A DNA stretch of 64,000 nt from Aquimixticola soesokkakensis (GTDB taxonomy: Bacteria; Pseudomonadota; Alphaproteobacteria; Rhodobacterales; Rhodobacteraceae): contig NZ_FWFS01000013.1 in assembly GCF_900172375.1 (NCBI RefSeq), positions 1 to 64,000 on the forward strand. The letters are read 5' to 3'. How positions within the stretch are numbered: position 1 is the first letter of the stretch; every line of letters begins with the position of its first letter. This document shows positions 14,924-23,878 of the stretch, in pieces. The notes under the pieces are model-generated. The model did not search any database. It saw nothing but the letters and a program-made list of their open reading frames with translations, and was not told the origin of the DNA. The position numbers were made by a program, and so were the translations under genes.

Positions 14924-15889
14924 ATGGCCTTCGATTTTCTCATGGTTGCAGCGGGCATCCTCTTGCTGCTGGTCGCGGGTGACGCGCTGGTCAAAGGTGC
15001 CGTTAACCTTGCGCTGCGCCTCGGTATTCCGGCGCTGGTGGTCAGCCTTACGGTGGTTGCATTCGGCACCTCCGCGCCGGAGTTGCTGGTGTCGGTCTCG
15101 GCGGTTCTGGACAATGCGCCCGGTCTGGCCTTGGGCAATGTCATCGGCTCGAACACCGCCAATGTGTTGCTGGTGATCGGCATTCCGGCAATCATTTCGA
15201 CGATCCACATCACCACGAACGAATACCGCGCGAGCTACCTGCAGATGATCGGCGCAACGGTGCTGTTCCTGGCGCTGGCGTTGACGGGGCATGTGCTGCG
15301 CTGGCCCGAGGGCATCGTTCTGGTGGGCGCGTTGCTGGCGATGATCGGCTATGCGCTCTGGACCGCGCGCTGTCACCGCAAACGCGAACGCGAACGGGTG
15401 TGTGAGGCCGATGACACCGAGGTCGAGGGCGCCGATCCGTCGCTGGCCCCCTGGAAAATCGCGGCCTTCTTGATCGGGGGGCTGATCGGCCTGCCCTTGG
15501 GCGCAAATCTTTTGGTTGAGGGCGCGACCCATATTGCCAAGGCTTACGGCGTGTCGGATACGGTGATCGGGCTGACATTGGTGGCTGTTGGCACCTCCCT
15601 GCCTGAACTGGCGACCTCGGCCATCGCGGCGATGCGCAAACAGGCGGATGTGGCGCTTGGCAACGTTATCGGGTCGAATATGTTCAACCTTTTGGGCATT
15701 CTGGGGATCACTGCGCTGGTCGGCCCGCTGCCGCTGAGCCAGGATCTGATCCGTTTTGATCTGTGGGTGATGCTGGGATCCTCGCTGGTGTTGGGTGTCT
15801 TCGTGCTGGGGCGCATTGACGTGAAACGCTCGGCAGGGATCGTGCTTTTGGCGCTCTATGGTCTATATGTCGGGATGTTGCTGACCTGA
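14924..15889 (+). CDS. Calcium/sodium antiporter, CaCA family (YrbG-like)
   Basis: A 321-residue inner-membrane protein with about ten predicted helices. The two alpha-repeats diagnostic of cation/Ca exchangers are present in opposite halves: VVAFGTSAPELLVSVSAV with LGNVIGSNTANVLLVIG (~45-85), and LVAVGTSLPELATSAIAAMR with LGNVIGSNMFNLLGILG (~220-265). The conserved acidic residues (SAPE, SLPE) bind the cation. A charged cytoplasmic loop (RCHRKRERERVCEADDTEVE) joins the halves. The gene is 10 bases upstream of the SDR gene. Confidence 0.92.
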   Translation: MAFDFLMVAAGILLLLVAGDALVKGAVNLALRLGIPALVVSLTVVAFGTSAPELLVSVSAVLDNAPGLALGNVIGSNTANVLLVIGIPAIISTIHITTNEYRASYLQMIGATVLFLALALTGHVLRWPEGIVLVGALLAMIGYALWTARCHRKRERERVCEADDTEVEGADPSLAPWKIAAFLIGGLIGLPLGANLLVEGATHIAKAYGVSDTVIGLTLVAVGTSLPELATSAIAAMRKQADVALGNVIGSNMFNLLGILGITALVGPLPLSQDLIRFDLWVMLGSSLVLGVFVLGRIDVKRSAGIVLLALYGLYVGMLLT

Positions 15890-15899
15890 GGAGCGTAAA

Positions 15900-16700
15900 A
15901 TGGCATCGCAAATCGCACATCAGGGCAAGGCCCTGATCACGGGCGCCGGAACCCGATTGGGCCGCGCGATGGCATTGGCTTTGGGGCAGCGCGGCTTTGA
16001 TGTCGCGGTGCACTATGGCCACTCTGAGGCGGCCGCCGAGGAGGTCGTGCGCGCGTTGCAGGCGATGGGTGTGCGCGCCGGTGCCTTGCAGGCGGACCTT
16101 TTGTCCGAACGCGAGACCCAGACGCTCGTCGCGCGCGCGCAAGAAACGCTGGGCGGGGCGCTGACGCTGTTGGTGAACAACGCCTCGATTTTCGAGCATG
16201 ACGATATCAACAGCGCTACCCGCGACAGTTGGGACCGCGCGATGGAAAGCAACCTGCGCGCGCCCTTTGTGCTGACGCAGGATTTTGCCGCCCAAGCGCA
16301 GGCCCCCGTGCAGGACGAGGCGGGCGAGCCGGTCGCGCGGGCTTTGGTGGTCAATATGCTCGACCAGCGGGTGCGCAAGCTGACGCCGGAATTCATGTCC
16401 TATACTTTGGCAAAAATGGGCCTGTGGGCCTTCACGCAAACGGGCGCGCGCGCGCTTGCGCCCAAAGTGCGGATCAATGCCATCGGGCCGGGGCCGACGC
16501 TTCAAGGGGCGAACCAGACCTCCGACGCCTTTGCCAATCAACGGGCCAAAACGGTGTTGCAGCGCGGGTCGAACCCCGCCGATATCGTCGCCGCGCTGAT
16601 GTATTTTATCGACGCGCCCGCGGTCACAGGGCAGCTTTTGTGCACCGATGGCGGGCAACATCTGGCGTGGCAAACACCGGAATTGGGTGATCGGGACTAG
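15900..16700 (+). CDS. Short-chain dehydrogenase/reductase, pteridine-reductase-like
   Basis: A 266-residue SDR enzyme. The cofactor motif is TGAGTRLGRAMALALGQRG, with Arg in the TGxGxRLGR form typical of pteridine/dihydrofolate reductases (FolM/PTR1). NNAS lies at ~95. The catalytic Tyr-x-x-x-Lys is in MSYTLAKMGLWAFTQ, and the C-terminal INAIGPGPTLQG and GQLLCTDGGQHL are usual for the family. The Ser of the triad is replaced in the NMLDQRV segment, as in pteridine reductases, where Asp is used. The likely role is NADPH-dependent reduction of a pteridine or folate, but the substrate is inferred. Confidence 0.82.
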   Translation: MASQIAHQGKALITGAGTRLGRAMALALGQRGFDVAVHYGHSEAAAEEVVRALQAMGVRAGALQADLLSERETQTLVARAQETLGGALTLLVNNASIFEHDDINSATRDSWDRAMESNLRAPFVLTQDFAAQAQAPVQDEAGEPVARALVVNMLDQRVRKLTPEFMSYTLAKMGLWAFTQTGARALAPKVRINAIGPGPTLQGANQTSDAFANQRAKTVLQRGSNPADIVAALMYFIDAPAVTGQLLCTDGGQHLAWQTPELGDRD

Positions 16701-17040
16701 GGAAATGACATTGCCGGCGCGCTTGACTTGTGCACTTGCGGTCAGGCTGTCACAAAAGGGTTACTAAAACCTTAATGTTATCAAGTGCTTGTTGGTGTTC
16801 ACTATTTTTTACCCTTTAAAAACAAATACTTAAATTTACGCCCAATTTTTTGGCACCTTGAGGGAAACCTTAATTTATAGGGAGAAACGGCACTACTCCA
16901 GAAGTTGTCGACAGGGTTATCCACAGAATCCGTGGATTTGTTTGCCCTTGAACCGCCGCCCGTATGATTGCAGCACATCACGCAAGTGGCCGCGAATCGA
17001 GCGGCAGAATCGCACGAAAGCCGCCATGAGAGAGGTAAAG
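16701..17040. other. AT-rich intergenic region upstream of uvrC
   Basis: This 340-base stretch before uvrC is strongly AT-rich from about 16755 to 16890, unlike its neighbours, and has no credible ORF. A perfect DnaA-box consensus TTATCCACA (16917-16925) is part of an inverted repeat ATCCAC-AGAATCC-GTGGAT (16919-16937). An upstream extension of uvrC back to 16858 is open but has only a TTG start and no family homology. A promoter for uvrC should lie here; I could not place one confidently. Confidence 0.6.
16917..16937. promoter_or_regulatory. DnaA-box-like site in an inverted repeat
   Basis: TTATCCACA (16917-16925) matches the DnaA-box consensus TTATNCACA exactly, and ATCCAC/GTGGAT forms a 6-bp palindrome around it. 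It is a single copy next to an AT-rich stretch. It could be a DnaA-regulated promoter site or chance. Confidence 0.4.
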
Positions 17041-18954
17041 ATGGACGAGGCGCAGGAGGGCGATAAGCCCGCCGTTGAACAGGACCGGATCGACCCTTCG
17101 CTCGCCGGGGATATCGCGCGCGGTCACAAGGTGATCGCCGCCTATTTGCGCACGCTCGACGGCTCGCCCGGTGTTTACCGGATGCTCGATCCCGAACATA
17201 ACGTCCTCTACGTGGGCAAGGCGCGCAACCTCAAGAAACGCGTGTCCAATTACGCCAATCCCAACGGCCATTCGGCGCGGATTTCGCGGATGATTTCCGA
17301 AACCAGCCAGATGATGTTTCTCACCACGCGCACCGAAACCGAGGCACTGCTGCTTGAACAGAACCTCATCAAACAGCTCAAGCCGCGCTACAACGTGTTG
17401 CTGCGCGACGATAAAAGCTTTCCCAACATTCTGATCACCAAAGATCATCCCTATCCCGAGCTGACCAAACATCGCGGCGCAAAGACGCGCAAAGGCGCCT
17501 ATTTCGGCCCGTTTGCCAGTGCCGGATCGGTCAATCGGACGCTCAACCAGTTGCAAAAGGTGTTCTTGCTGCGCAATTGCAGCGACACGATGTTTGCCGG
17601 TCGCACGCGCCCCTGTCTGCAGTATCAGATCAAACGCTGCGCCGCGCCCTGTGTGGGCAAGGTCAGCGAGGCCGAATACGGGCGGCTGGTCGAGGATGCG
17701 ATCAAGTTTTTGCAGGGCAAGAACACCAGCATTCAGGCCGGATTGGCCAAGGATATGGGAGCGGCCTCCGAAGCGATGGAATTCGAACGCGCCGCCGCCC
17801 TGCGCGACCGCATCCGTGCGCTGACCCAGGTTCAGTCCGCGCAAGGCATCAACCCGCGCGGTGTAGCCGAAGCCGATATTATCGGTCTCCACATGGAAGG
17901 CGGGCAGGCCTGTGTGCAGGTGTTTTTCATCCGCGCGAACCAGAACTGGGGCAACCGCGATTTCTACCCCAAGCCCAACGGAGCCGAGGAGGCCGAGGTG
18001 CTCGAAGCCTTTCTGGGTCAGTTCTATGACGGTAAGGAACCGCCGCGCCAGATCATCCTCAGTCACGGCATCGAGGACGAGGACCTCATGGCGCAGGCGC
18101 TGAGCGAGAAAGCCGGGCGCAAGGTCGAGATCCTCGTGCCCCAGCGCGCGGAGAAATACGAACTGGTGGCCGGCGCCCTGCGCAACGCGCGCGAAAGCCT
18201 TGCGCGGCGGATGTCGGAAAGCGTGAACCAGACGCGGCTGCTCGAAGGTCTGGCCGCTGCCTTTGATCTGGACGGCCCGCCCCAGCGTATCGAGGTCTAT
18301 GACAACTCGCATATTCAAGGCGCCCATGCGGTGGGCGGCATGATCGTGTCGGGACCGGAGGGCTTTGTCAAAAGCCAGTATCGCAAGTTTGATATTCGCG
18401 GCGACAACCTGACGCCGGGCGATGACTTTGGCATGATGAAAGAGGTGCTGACGCGCCGCTTTGCCCGCCTGCAAAAGGAAGACCCCGATCGCAAGACCGA
18501 CATGTGGCCGGATCTGTTGCTGATCGACGGCGGCGCAGGGCAGGTGTCTGCCGTGGCGCAAATCCTTGCCGAACAGGGTGTCGAGGACATCGCGATGATC
18601 GGTGTGGCCAAGGGCATCGACCGTGATCACGGTAAGGAAGAATTCTACCGCATGGGCCAACGCCCCTTTGCGTTGCGGCGCAACGATCCGGTGCTCTATT
18701 TCATCCAGCGGCTGCGCGACGAGGCGCACCGCTTTGCCATCGGCACGCACCGCGCCAAACGGTCCAAAGCGATTTCGGCCACGCCGCTTGACGATGTTCC
18801 GGGCGTGGGCGCAACCCGCAAGCGCGCGCTTCTGGCGCATTTCGGCTCGGCCAAGGCCGTCGCACGCGCCAATCTGTCGGACCTCACAGCGGTGGCGGGA
18901 ATTTCCGACCAGCTGGCGCAAACCATCTATGACTTCTTTCACGAAAAAGGCTAA
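17041..18954 (+). CDS. uvrC: Excinuclease ABC subunit C
   Basis: A 637-residue nucleotide-excision-repair nuclease. The N-terminal GIY-YIG domain ([20 protein letters not shown], ~45-65) makes the 3' incision. The UVR motif lies near 235-270 ([20 protein letters not shown]). The RNase-H-like endonuclease half ([20 protein letters not shown] ... [14 protein letters not shown]) makes the 5' incision. Tandem helix-hairpin-helix motifs close the protein ([20 protein letters not shown]). I chose ATG 17041, preceded by AGAGAGGTAAAG, over the long open extension to 16858. pgsA follows nine bases downstream, so a uvrC-pgsA-moaD-moaE operon is likely. Confidence 0.95.
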   Translation: MDEAQEGDKPAVEQDRIDPSLAGDIARGHKVIAAYLRTLDGSPGVYRMLDPEHNVLYVGKARNLKKRVSNYANPNGHSARISRMISETSQMMFLTTRTETEALLLEQNLIKQLKPRYNVLLRDDKSFPNILITKDHPYPELTKHRGAKTRKGAYFGPFASAGSVNRTLNQLQKVFLLRNCSDTMFAGRTRPCLQYQIKRCAAPCVGKVSEAEYGRLVEDAIKFLQGKNTSIQAGLAKDMGAASEAMEFERAAALRDRIRALTQVQSAQGINPRGVAEADIIGLHMEGGQACVQVFFIRANQNWGNRDFYPKPNGAEEAEVLEAFLGQFYDGKEPPRQIILSHGIEDEDLMAQALSEKAGRKVEILVPQRAEKYELVAGALRNARESLARRMSESVNQTRLLEGLAAAFDLDGPPQRIEVYDNSHIQGAHAVGGMIVSGPEGFVKSQYRKFDIRGDNLTPGDDFGMMKEVLTRRFARLQKEDPDRKTDMWPDLLLIDGGAGQVSAVAQILAEQGVEDIAMIGVAKGIDRDHGKEEFYRMGQRPFALRRNDPVLYFIQRLRDEAHRFAIGTHRAKRSKAISATPLDDVPGVGATRKRALLAHFGSAKAVARANLSDLTAVAGISDQLAQTIYDFFHEKG

Positions 18955-18963
18955 GCTTCGGGC

Positions 18964-19524
18964 ATGACATGGAACCTTCCCAATATTCTCACGGTCTTGC
19001 GCCTGATCGCGGCTCCGCTGGTGGCGCTGGTTTTCTTTATCCTGCCCGCCGAGGCGGCGGCTTGGGCGGCGGTGATCCTGTTTGCCTTTGCCTCTGTTAC
19101 CGATTGGTTTGACGGCTATCTGGCACGCAAGTGGAACCAGATGAGCAAATTCGGCACGATGCTGGACCCGATTGCCGACAAGGCGATGGTCGTGACGGCG
19201 ATTGCGGTGCTGGCCATGACCTATGGCATGGCGGCGGTGATCATTGTCCCTGCGGCCTTCATCCTGCTGCGCGAGACCTTTGTGTCGGGCTTGCGCGAGT
19301 TTCTGGGCGAGACAGCGGGGCTGTTGAAGGTCACAAAATTGGCCAAATGGAAAACCACCGCGCAGATGGTCGCCATTGCCTTGTTGCTGCTCTATCGCGC
19401 TTGTGATGTGGCGGTTGTGTTCTATCTGGGCGGTCTGATCTGGTGGATTGCCGGGGTGCTGACCGTGATCACGGGCATCGACTATCTGCGCAAGGCCATG
19501 CCCTATCTGCGAGAGGACGCATGA
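18964..19524 (+). CDS. pgsA: CDP-diacylglycerol--glycerol-3-phosphate 3-phosphatidyltransferase
   Basis: A 186-residue inner-membrane enzyme that makes phosphatidylglycerophosphate. The CDP-alcohol phosphotransferase signature DGYLARKWNQMSKFGTMLDP followed by IAD fits DG-x2-AR-x8-G-x3-D-x3-D at ~52-74. Around it are about five hydrophobic helices. The N-terminus MTWNLPNILTVLRL is typical of PgsA. It is placed between uvrC and the moa genes, a common alphaproteobacterial order. Its stop overlaps the ATG of moaD (ATGA). Confidence 0.94.
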   Translation: MTWNLPNILTVLRLIAAPLVALVFFILPAEAAAWAAVILFAFASVTDWFDGYLARKWNQMSKFGTMLDPIADKAMVVTAIAVLAMTYGMAAVIIVPAAFILLRETFVSGLREFLGETAGLLKVTKLAKWKTTAQMVAIALLLLYRACDVAVVFYLGGLIWWIAGVLTVITGIDYLRKAMPYLREDA

Positions 19525-19772
19525 CTCTGGAGGTTTTGTATTTCGCTTGGGTGCGCGAACGCATCGGGCTGCCGCGCGAGCAGGTTGAAACGCAGGCGGC
19601 AACGGTTGCTGATCTTGTGGCAGAACTCATCGCGCGCGAGGCGCGGTATGAGGCGGCCTTTGCCGATATCAGCGCGCTGCGCGTGGCGCTGGATCAGGAC
19701 CTCGCCGATTTTGATGCACCGCTTTGCGGGGTGCGCGAGGTGGCATTTTTCCCGCCCATGACAGGGGGCTGA
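19521..19772 (+). CDS. moaD: Molybdopterin synthase small subunit MoaD
   Basis: An 83-residue ubiquitin-like sulfur carrier ending in Gly-Gly (FFPPMTGG), the terminus that is thiocarboxylated. The N-terminal VLYFAWVRERIGL and the central EVAFFPPMTGG match MoaD. It delivers sulfur to precursor Z in molybdenum-cofactor synthesis together with MoaE. It overlaps pgsA by four bases, and one base separates it from moaE. Confidence 0.95.
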   Translation: MTLEVLYFAWVRERIGLPREQVETQAATVADLVAELIAREARYEAAFADISALRVALDQDLADFDAPLCGVREVAFFPPMTGG

Positions 19773-19773
19773 G

Positions 19774-20211
19774 ATGCGCGTCTCTGTCCAAGCCGAGGCC
19801 TTCGATCTGGGAACGGAACTTGCGGGTTTCGGCAGCGCAGGCAGCACCGGCGCGGTTGTGACTTTTACCGGCGTGGTGCGCGACGAGACGGGCACTCTCG
19901 AGGCGCTGGAAATCGAGCATTACGCCGGAATGACCACGCGCGCCATCACCGAGATCGCGCAAAAAGCGCAAGCGCGCTGGGATTTGAGCGATGTGTTGGT
20001 GATCCACCGCTACGGCGTTTTGGGCGTTGGCGCGCCGATCATGATGGTGGCCACGGCCTCGGCCCATCGCGCGGCGGCGTTTGAGGCGGCGGAATACCTG
20101 ATGGACTATCTCAAATCCCGCGCGCCCTTCTGGAAAAAAGAGGTGCGCAGCGAAGGCGCTCAATGGGTTGCGGCCAAACACGCCGATCAGGACGCGCTTG
20201 ACCGCTGGTGA
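19774..20211 (+). CDS. moaE: Molybdopterin synthase catalytic subunit MoaE
   Basis: A 145-residue large subunit of molybdopterin synthase. Conserved elements are GAVVTFTGVVRDETG (~26-40), LEIEHYAGMTTRAI, VIHRYGVLGVGAPIMMV, and the active-site Lys region APFWKKEVRSEGAQWV. It binds the MoaD C-terminus and converts cyclic pyranopterin monophosphate to molybdopterin. It is the last gene of the uvrC-pgsA-moaDE run and abuts the convergent ABC permease gene with no gap. Confidence 0.95.
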   Translation: MRVSVQAEAFDLGTELAGFGSAGSTGAVVTFTGVVRDETGTLEALEIEHYAGMTTRAITEIAQKAQARWDLSDVLVIHRYGVLGVGAPIMMVATASAHRAAAFEAAEYLMDYLKSRAPFWKKEVRSEGAQWVAAKHADQDALDRW

Positions 20212-20973
20212 CTAGCTGCGCAGACGCCAGCCGGTTTTAAAGATCCACCAGATCACGCCAAGGCACAGGGCCAGGAACAGCGAAATCGCGCCGAGCGACA
20301 CCGCCACGGGCACATCCGCGACGCCGAAAAACGACCAGCGAAAGCCCGAAATCAGGTAGAGTACGGGGTTGAATTTCACCACGACCTGCCACACCCCCGG
20401 CAGCATGGAGGCGGAATAGAAGGCCCCCCCCAAAAAGACGAGCGGTGTGACGACCAGCATCGGGATCAGGTTCAACTGTTCGAAATTCTTCGCCCAGATG
20501 CCGATGATGAACCCAAGCAGCGAAAACGACAGCCCTGTCAGCACCAGAAAGGCGATGGCCCAGACCGGATGCAGGATGGTGAGGTCTACGAAAAACGCCG
20601 CCGTGGCAATGATGATCACCGCAATCGACAGTGATTTGGTGGCCGCAGCGCCGACAAAACCGAGCACGATTTCAAGAAAGGACACCGGTGCGGAAAACAG
20701 TTCGTAGACGGTGCCGACAAATTTGGGGAAATAGATGCCGAAACTGGCGTTGGACAGGGATTGTTGCAGCACGGTCAGCATCACCAGACCCGGGACGATG
20801 AAGGCCCCGTAGGGGATGCCCTCGACCTGGTCGATCCGCCCGCCGATGGCCGCGCCAAAGACGACGAAATAGAGGACCGTCGAGATGACGGGGGAGATGA
20901 TGGATTGGCTTAACGTGCGGAAAAATCGCGCCATTTCCGAGCGGTAGATGGACCAGACAGCGCGCCAGTTCAT
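20212..20973 (-). CDS. ABC-2 type transporter permease
   Basis: A 253-residue protein with about six membrane helices and the ABC-2 membrane-domain pattern: a cytoplasmic start ([20 protein letters not shown]), a central segment with [20 protein letters not shown], and the conserved [17 protein letters not shown] (~180-197) plus [12 protein letters not shown]. It overlaps the ATPase gene by ATGA, so together they form a half- or homodimeric exporter of the NodIJ/YadGH type. The substrate is unknown. Confidence 0.9.
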   Translation of the reverse strand: MNWRAVWSIYRSEMARFFRTLSQSIISPVISTVLYFVVFGAAIGGRIDQVEGIPYGAFIVPGLVMLTVLQQSLSNASFGIYFPKFVGTVYELFSAPVSFLEIVLGFVGAAATKSLSIAVIIIATAAFFVDLTILHPVWAIAFLVLTGLSFSLLGFIIGIWAKNFEQLNLIPMLVVTPLVFLGGAFYSASMLPGVWQVVVKFNPVLYLISGFRWSFFGVADVPVAVSLGAISLFLALCLGVIWWIFKTGWRLRS

Positions 20974-21896
20974 GCGGTTTCCTCCACGAGTTCCAAAAAG
21001 ACCTCTTCGAGGGAGGAGGCTTTGCTTTCAAGGTCGCGCACCGAAATTCCGGCCTGCGCGAGGTCGGAGATCAGCCGCGTGATGCCCGTGCGTTCGGCGC
21101 GGGTGTCGTAGCTGTAGCGCAGGGAGTGCCCGCCTGCGCCCAGTTCCAGATCATAGTCGGCGAGTGCGGCGGGCACCTGTTCCAGCGGGTCCTGTAGCTG
21201 CAGGGTCAGCACTTTGCGCCCGAAGCTGGACATCAGTTCCACCTTGTCCTGCACCAGCAGGATGCGCCCCTTGGCGATCACCCCGATCCGGTCGGCCATT
21301 TCTTCGGCCTCCTCGATGTAGTGGGTGGTGAGGATGACGGTGACGCCCTCGGCCTTGAGGTCGCGCACCACATCCCACATTTCGCGGCGCAGACCGACAT
21401 CGACACCGGCGGTCGGTTCGTCCAGAAACAGCACTTTGGGCTGATGGGACAGGGCCTTGGCAATCAGCACGCGCCGTTTCATGCCGCCCGACAGCTCCAT
21501 GCATTTGGTGTCCTTTTTGTCCCAAAGCGACAGGGAACGCAGGATTTTTTCAAGATAGGCATCGTCGGGCGCGCGACCGAATAACCCGCGGGTGAAGCGC
21601 ACCGTGTCAAACACGGTCGTCCACATTTCCAACGCGATTTCCTGAGGGACAAGGCCGATCATCTGGCGCGCCTGACGCGACTGGCGTTCGACATCAAAGC
21701 CACCCACGGTGATGCTGCCGGAACTGATGCGCACCAACCCGCAGGTCGCGCCGATCAGCGTGGTCTTGCCGGCACCATTGGGGCCAAGCAGGGCAATGAT
21801 TTCGCCCGCATTGATATCGAGTGACACATCGCTCAGAGCGTTATGGCCGCTGTCGTAGGTCTTGGTTAAATTTTTGATTGAAATGATGGGGGACAT
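20970..21896 (-). CDS. ABC transporter ATP-binding protein
   Basis: A 308-residue ATPase. Walker A is GPNGAGKTT (~39-47), the signature is [17 protein letters not shown], Walker B is [12 protein letters not shown], and the switch His is in [13 protein letters not shown]-terminal extension of ~85 residues ([18 protein letters not shown] ...) is typical of drug/polysaccharide-export ABC-2 ATPases. I chose ATG 21896, preceded by GAGAAAGG, over ATG 21914 without a ribosome-binding site. It pairs with the downstream permease. Expression is separated from gcrA by a hairpin at 21983-22012. Confidence 0.93.
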   Translation of the reverse strand: MSPIISIKNLTKTYDSGHNALSDVSLDINAGEIIALLGPNGAGKTTLIGATCGLVRISSGSITVGGFDVERQSRQARQMIGLVPQEIALEMWTTVFDTVRFTRGLFGRAPDDAYLEKILRSLSLWDKKDTKCMELSGGMKRRVLIAKALSHQPKVLFLDEPTAGVDVGLRREMWDVVRDLKAEGVTVILTTHYIEEAEEMADRIGVIAKGRILLVQDKVELMSSFGRKVLTLQLQDPLEQVPAALADYDLELGAGGHSLRYSYDTRAERTGITRLISDLAQAGISVRDLESKASSLEEVFLELVEETA

Positions 21897-21982
21897 GAAG
21901 GCCGCCTTTCTCATGTGCGAGAGGAACCTAAGGGTGATGCGGATGAAAACAACCGCATGACGAACAAATAATGCGCAATTGT

Positions 21983-22012
21983 AAAACGCCGAAGCAATTG
22001 CCCCGGCGTTTT
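21983..22012 (-). terminator. Terminator between gcrA and the ABC operon
   Basis: AAAACGCCG (21983-21991) and CGGCGTTTT (22004-22012) form a 9-bp stem with A/T flanks. On the minus strand it ends in a T-run and closes the gcrA transcript 44 bases after its stop. Confidence 0.7.
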
Positions 22013-22055
22013 GAAACGGTGAAAAAGGGCCGGTCGTTGCCGGACCTGCGATCGT

Positions 22056-22673
22056 TTAGCGGCGGCGGTCGCGCCGGCTCGACATCGGCTGGAAGGCCAC
22101 GCCAACATGTGCCTCGCAATAGGGCTTGCCAGTCTGTGTGCCCAAACCGCAGAACCAGAAATCCTCGGTCGCGGGGTCACCGATGGGCCATTTGCAGGTC
22201 TTTTCGGTGAGTTCCATCAAGCTGATGCGCTTGGCTTTCTTCTCGACTTCATTGACCTTGGCGAGGGCTTCGGGGCTGATTTCATTGGCCGAGGGTTGGG
22301 GCGGCAAAGGTTGCCCTGCGGGAATGATCTGGCGGCGGGTCGACACGGCAGGCACGGCGGGCATGGTGCGCGGCGTGTTGTCGTCGTCCTCGGCCTTGGC
22401 GGTTTCGGGTTCGGGCGCCGGGCGGGGTTTTGCCTCCGCCTTGGGTTTGGGCTTTGGTGCCGCAGCAGGGGCGGCAGGCGCAGCTTTGGGCGCAGCAGGG
22501 GCGGCCGCAGCAGGGGCAGCACCGCCTGCGCGGTTGGACAGGCCCAGACGGTGCACCTTGCCGATGACCGCATTGCGGGTGACTCCGCCAAGCTCCTTGG
22601 CGATCTGCGACGCCGACTGGCCTTCGCCCCACATTTTCTTCAGCAACTCGACGCGTTCATCGGTCCAGGACAT
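22056..22673 (-). CDS. gcrA: Cell-cycle regulator GcrA
   Basis: A 205-residue alphaproteobacterial transcription factor that works with sigma-70 at CcrM-methylated GANTC sites. The N-terminal helix-turn-helix domain is classical (MSWTDERVELLKKMWGEGQS, ASQIAKELGGVTRNAVIGKV, HRLGLSNRA). A long Ala/Pro/Lys-rich linker follows (~48-105). The conserved C-terminal sigma-binding domain has ISLMELTEKTCKWPIGDP, FWFCGLG and GKPYCEAHVGVAF, with its Cys/His cluster. It is flanked by divergent and tandem ABC-transporter genes, which looks coincidental. Confidence 0.95.
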   Translation of the reverse strand: MSWTDERVELLKKMWGEGQSASQIAKELGGVTRNAVIGKVHRLGLSNRAGGAAPAAAAPAAPKAAPAAPAAAPKPKPKAEAKPRPAPEPETAKAEDDDNTPRTMPAVPAVSTRRQIIPAGQPLPPQPSANEISPEALAKVNEVEKKAKRISLMELTEKTCKWPIGDPATEDFWFCGLGTQTGKPYCEAHVGVAFQPMSSRRDRRR

Positions 22674-22884
22674 GTCGTCTCCAGATTATCTTTGGGTTCC
22701 ACGGCAGGAACGATCCTGTCCTGCCGGCACATTCGCGACCCGTGCACTGCTGCAATACCGCAGTATTCGGGAAAATTCGGATACACTCTATTCTAAGCAC
22801 TGCAACCCGAGTTACAAGCGCACCGCACCCGAGGGCAGCGGTCCGCGCGCCAGACAGGGAGCAGCGACCAAAAGGATTTACCAG

Positions 22885-23760
22885 ATGACAGCGCCGATGC
22901 AAACCACTTCCGCTTCTTCCGCCCCGCAAGAGCCGACGGGCGGAGGCTTTGGGGGGGACCAACAGGGCCTTGCCATGGGTGTGCGCCGCTTTGGACGCTG
23001 GAACTGGCTGGGGCTTGTGTCGCTGATCCGGCGCGAGGTTTTGCGCTTTACCGTGGTCTGGACCCAGACGCTTTTGGCCCCGCTCGCCACGGCGGCGCTG
23101 TTCCTGACCATTTTTGCGCTGGCCATCGGGCCAACGCGCGGCGATGTGATGGGCGTGCCGTTCTTGCATTTTCTGGCGCCCGGCATCCTGACGATGACGG
23201 TGATCCAGAACGCTTTCACGAACACGTCGTCCTCGATCATGGTGTCCAAAGTGCAGGGCAATATCGTGGACACGCTGATGCCGCCGCTCTCGCCGCTCGA
23301 ATTGACGGTCGGTTATATGGTCGGCGGTGTGGCGCGCGGTCTGGTGGTGGCCAGCGTCATCTGGGTTGCGCTGGCGATCACGGTGGGCCTGCCGATGGTG
23401 CACCCGCTTGCCACGCTGACCTTTGTGGTGCTGGGGGCCTTGATGTTGGGCGGTATCGGGGTCATCGCGGGGATCTATTCGCAAAAGTTCGACCAGATGG
23501 CGGCGATCACCAACTTTGTGATCACACCACTGTCGTTTTTGTCGGGGACGTTCTATTCCGTTGAAACCCTTCCGGCGTGGTTTCGCGCCCTGACCCATGT
23601 GAATCCGGTGTTCTACCTCATCGACGGGGTGCGCTTTGGCGTCATCGGTCAATCCGACAGTGCGCCGCTTTTGGGGCTTGCGGTGGTGGGCGCCACCACG
23701 GCGGCGATCGTTTTCGCCTGCTGGCGGATGTTCACACTTGGCACGCGCTTGAAGTCCTGA
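22885..23760 (+). CDS. ABC-2 type transporter permease
   Basis: A 291-residue membrane protein with about six helices. After a ~45-residue cytoplasmic N-terminus comes the ABC-2 membrane domain: LHFLAPGILTMTVIQNAFTN, PLSPLELTVGYMVGGVARGL, and the conserved NFVITPLSFLSGTFYSVETL plus NPVFYLIDGVRFG. ATG 22885 is taken as the start; the frame is open back to 22126 but that part is antisense to gcrA. No ATPase gene adjoins it; the nearest is the ATPase at 20970-21896 on the other side of gcrA. Confidence 0.9.
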   Translation: MTAPMQTTSASSAPQEPTGGGFGGDQQGLAMGVRRFGRWNWLGLVSLIRREVLRFTVVWTQTLLAPLATAALFLTIFALAIGPTRGDVMGVPFLHFLAPGILTMTVIQNAFTNTSSSIMVSKVQGNIVDTLMPPLSPLELTVGYMVGGVARGLVVASVIWVALAITVGLPMVHPLATLTFVVLGALMLGGIGVIAGIYSQKFDQMAAITNFVITPLSFLSGTFYSVETLPAWFRALTHVNPVFYLIDGVRFGVIGQSDSAPLLGLAVVGATTAAIVFACWRMFTLGTRLKS

Positions 23761-23878
23761 AACGGCCCGCCCCAAGGATCGACATCGCGTGTTGGCCCGC
23801 TTTGGGGCCAAGCCTCTTTTCTGCGGCGCGGGCGTTACGATGTGACGGCGCGCCTCCTCCTTGCAAAACCGAGTGCCC

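Noticed and set aside
16978-19602. An 874-codon open frame on the minus strand
   Set aside because: It runs antisense through uvrC, pgsA and part of moaD and shows no domain; a shadow frame.
22126-22884. Long N-terminal extension of the ABC permease frame
   Set aside because: This part is antisense to gcrA and encodes Ala/Gly-rich nonsense; the membrane protein begins at ATG 22885.
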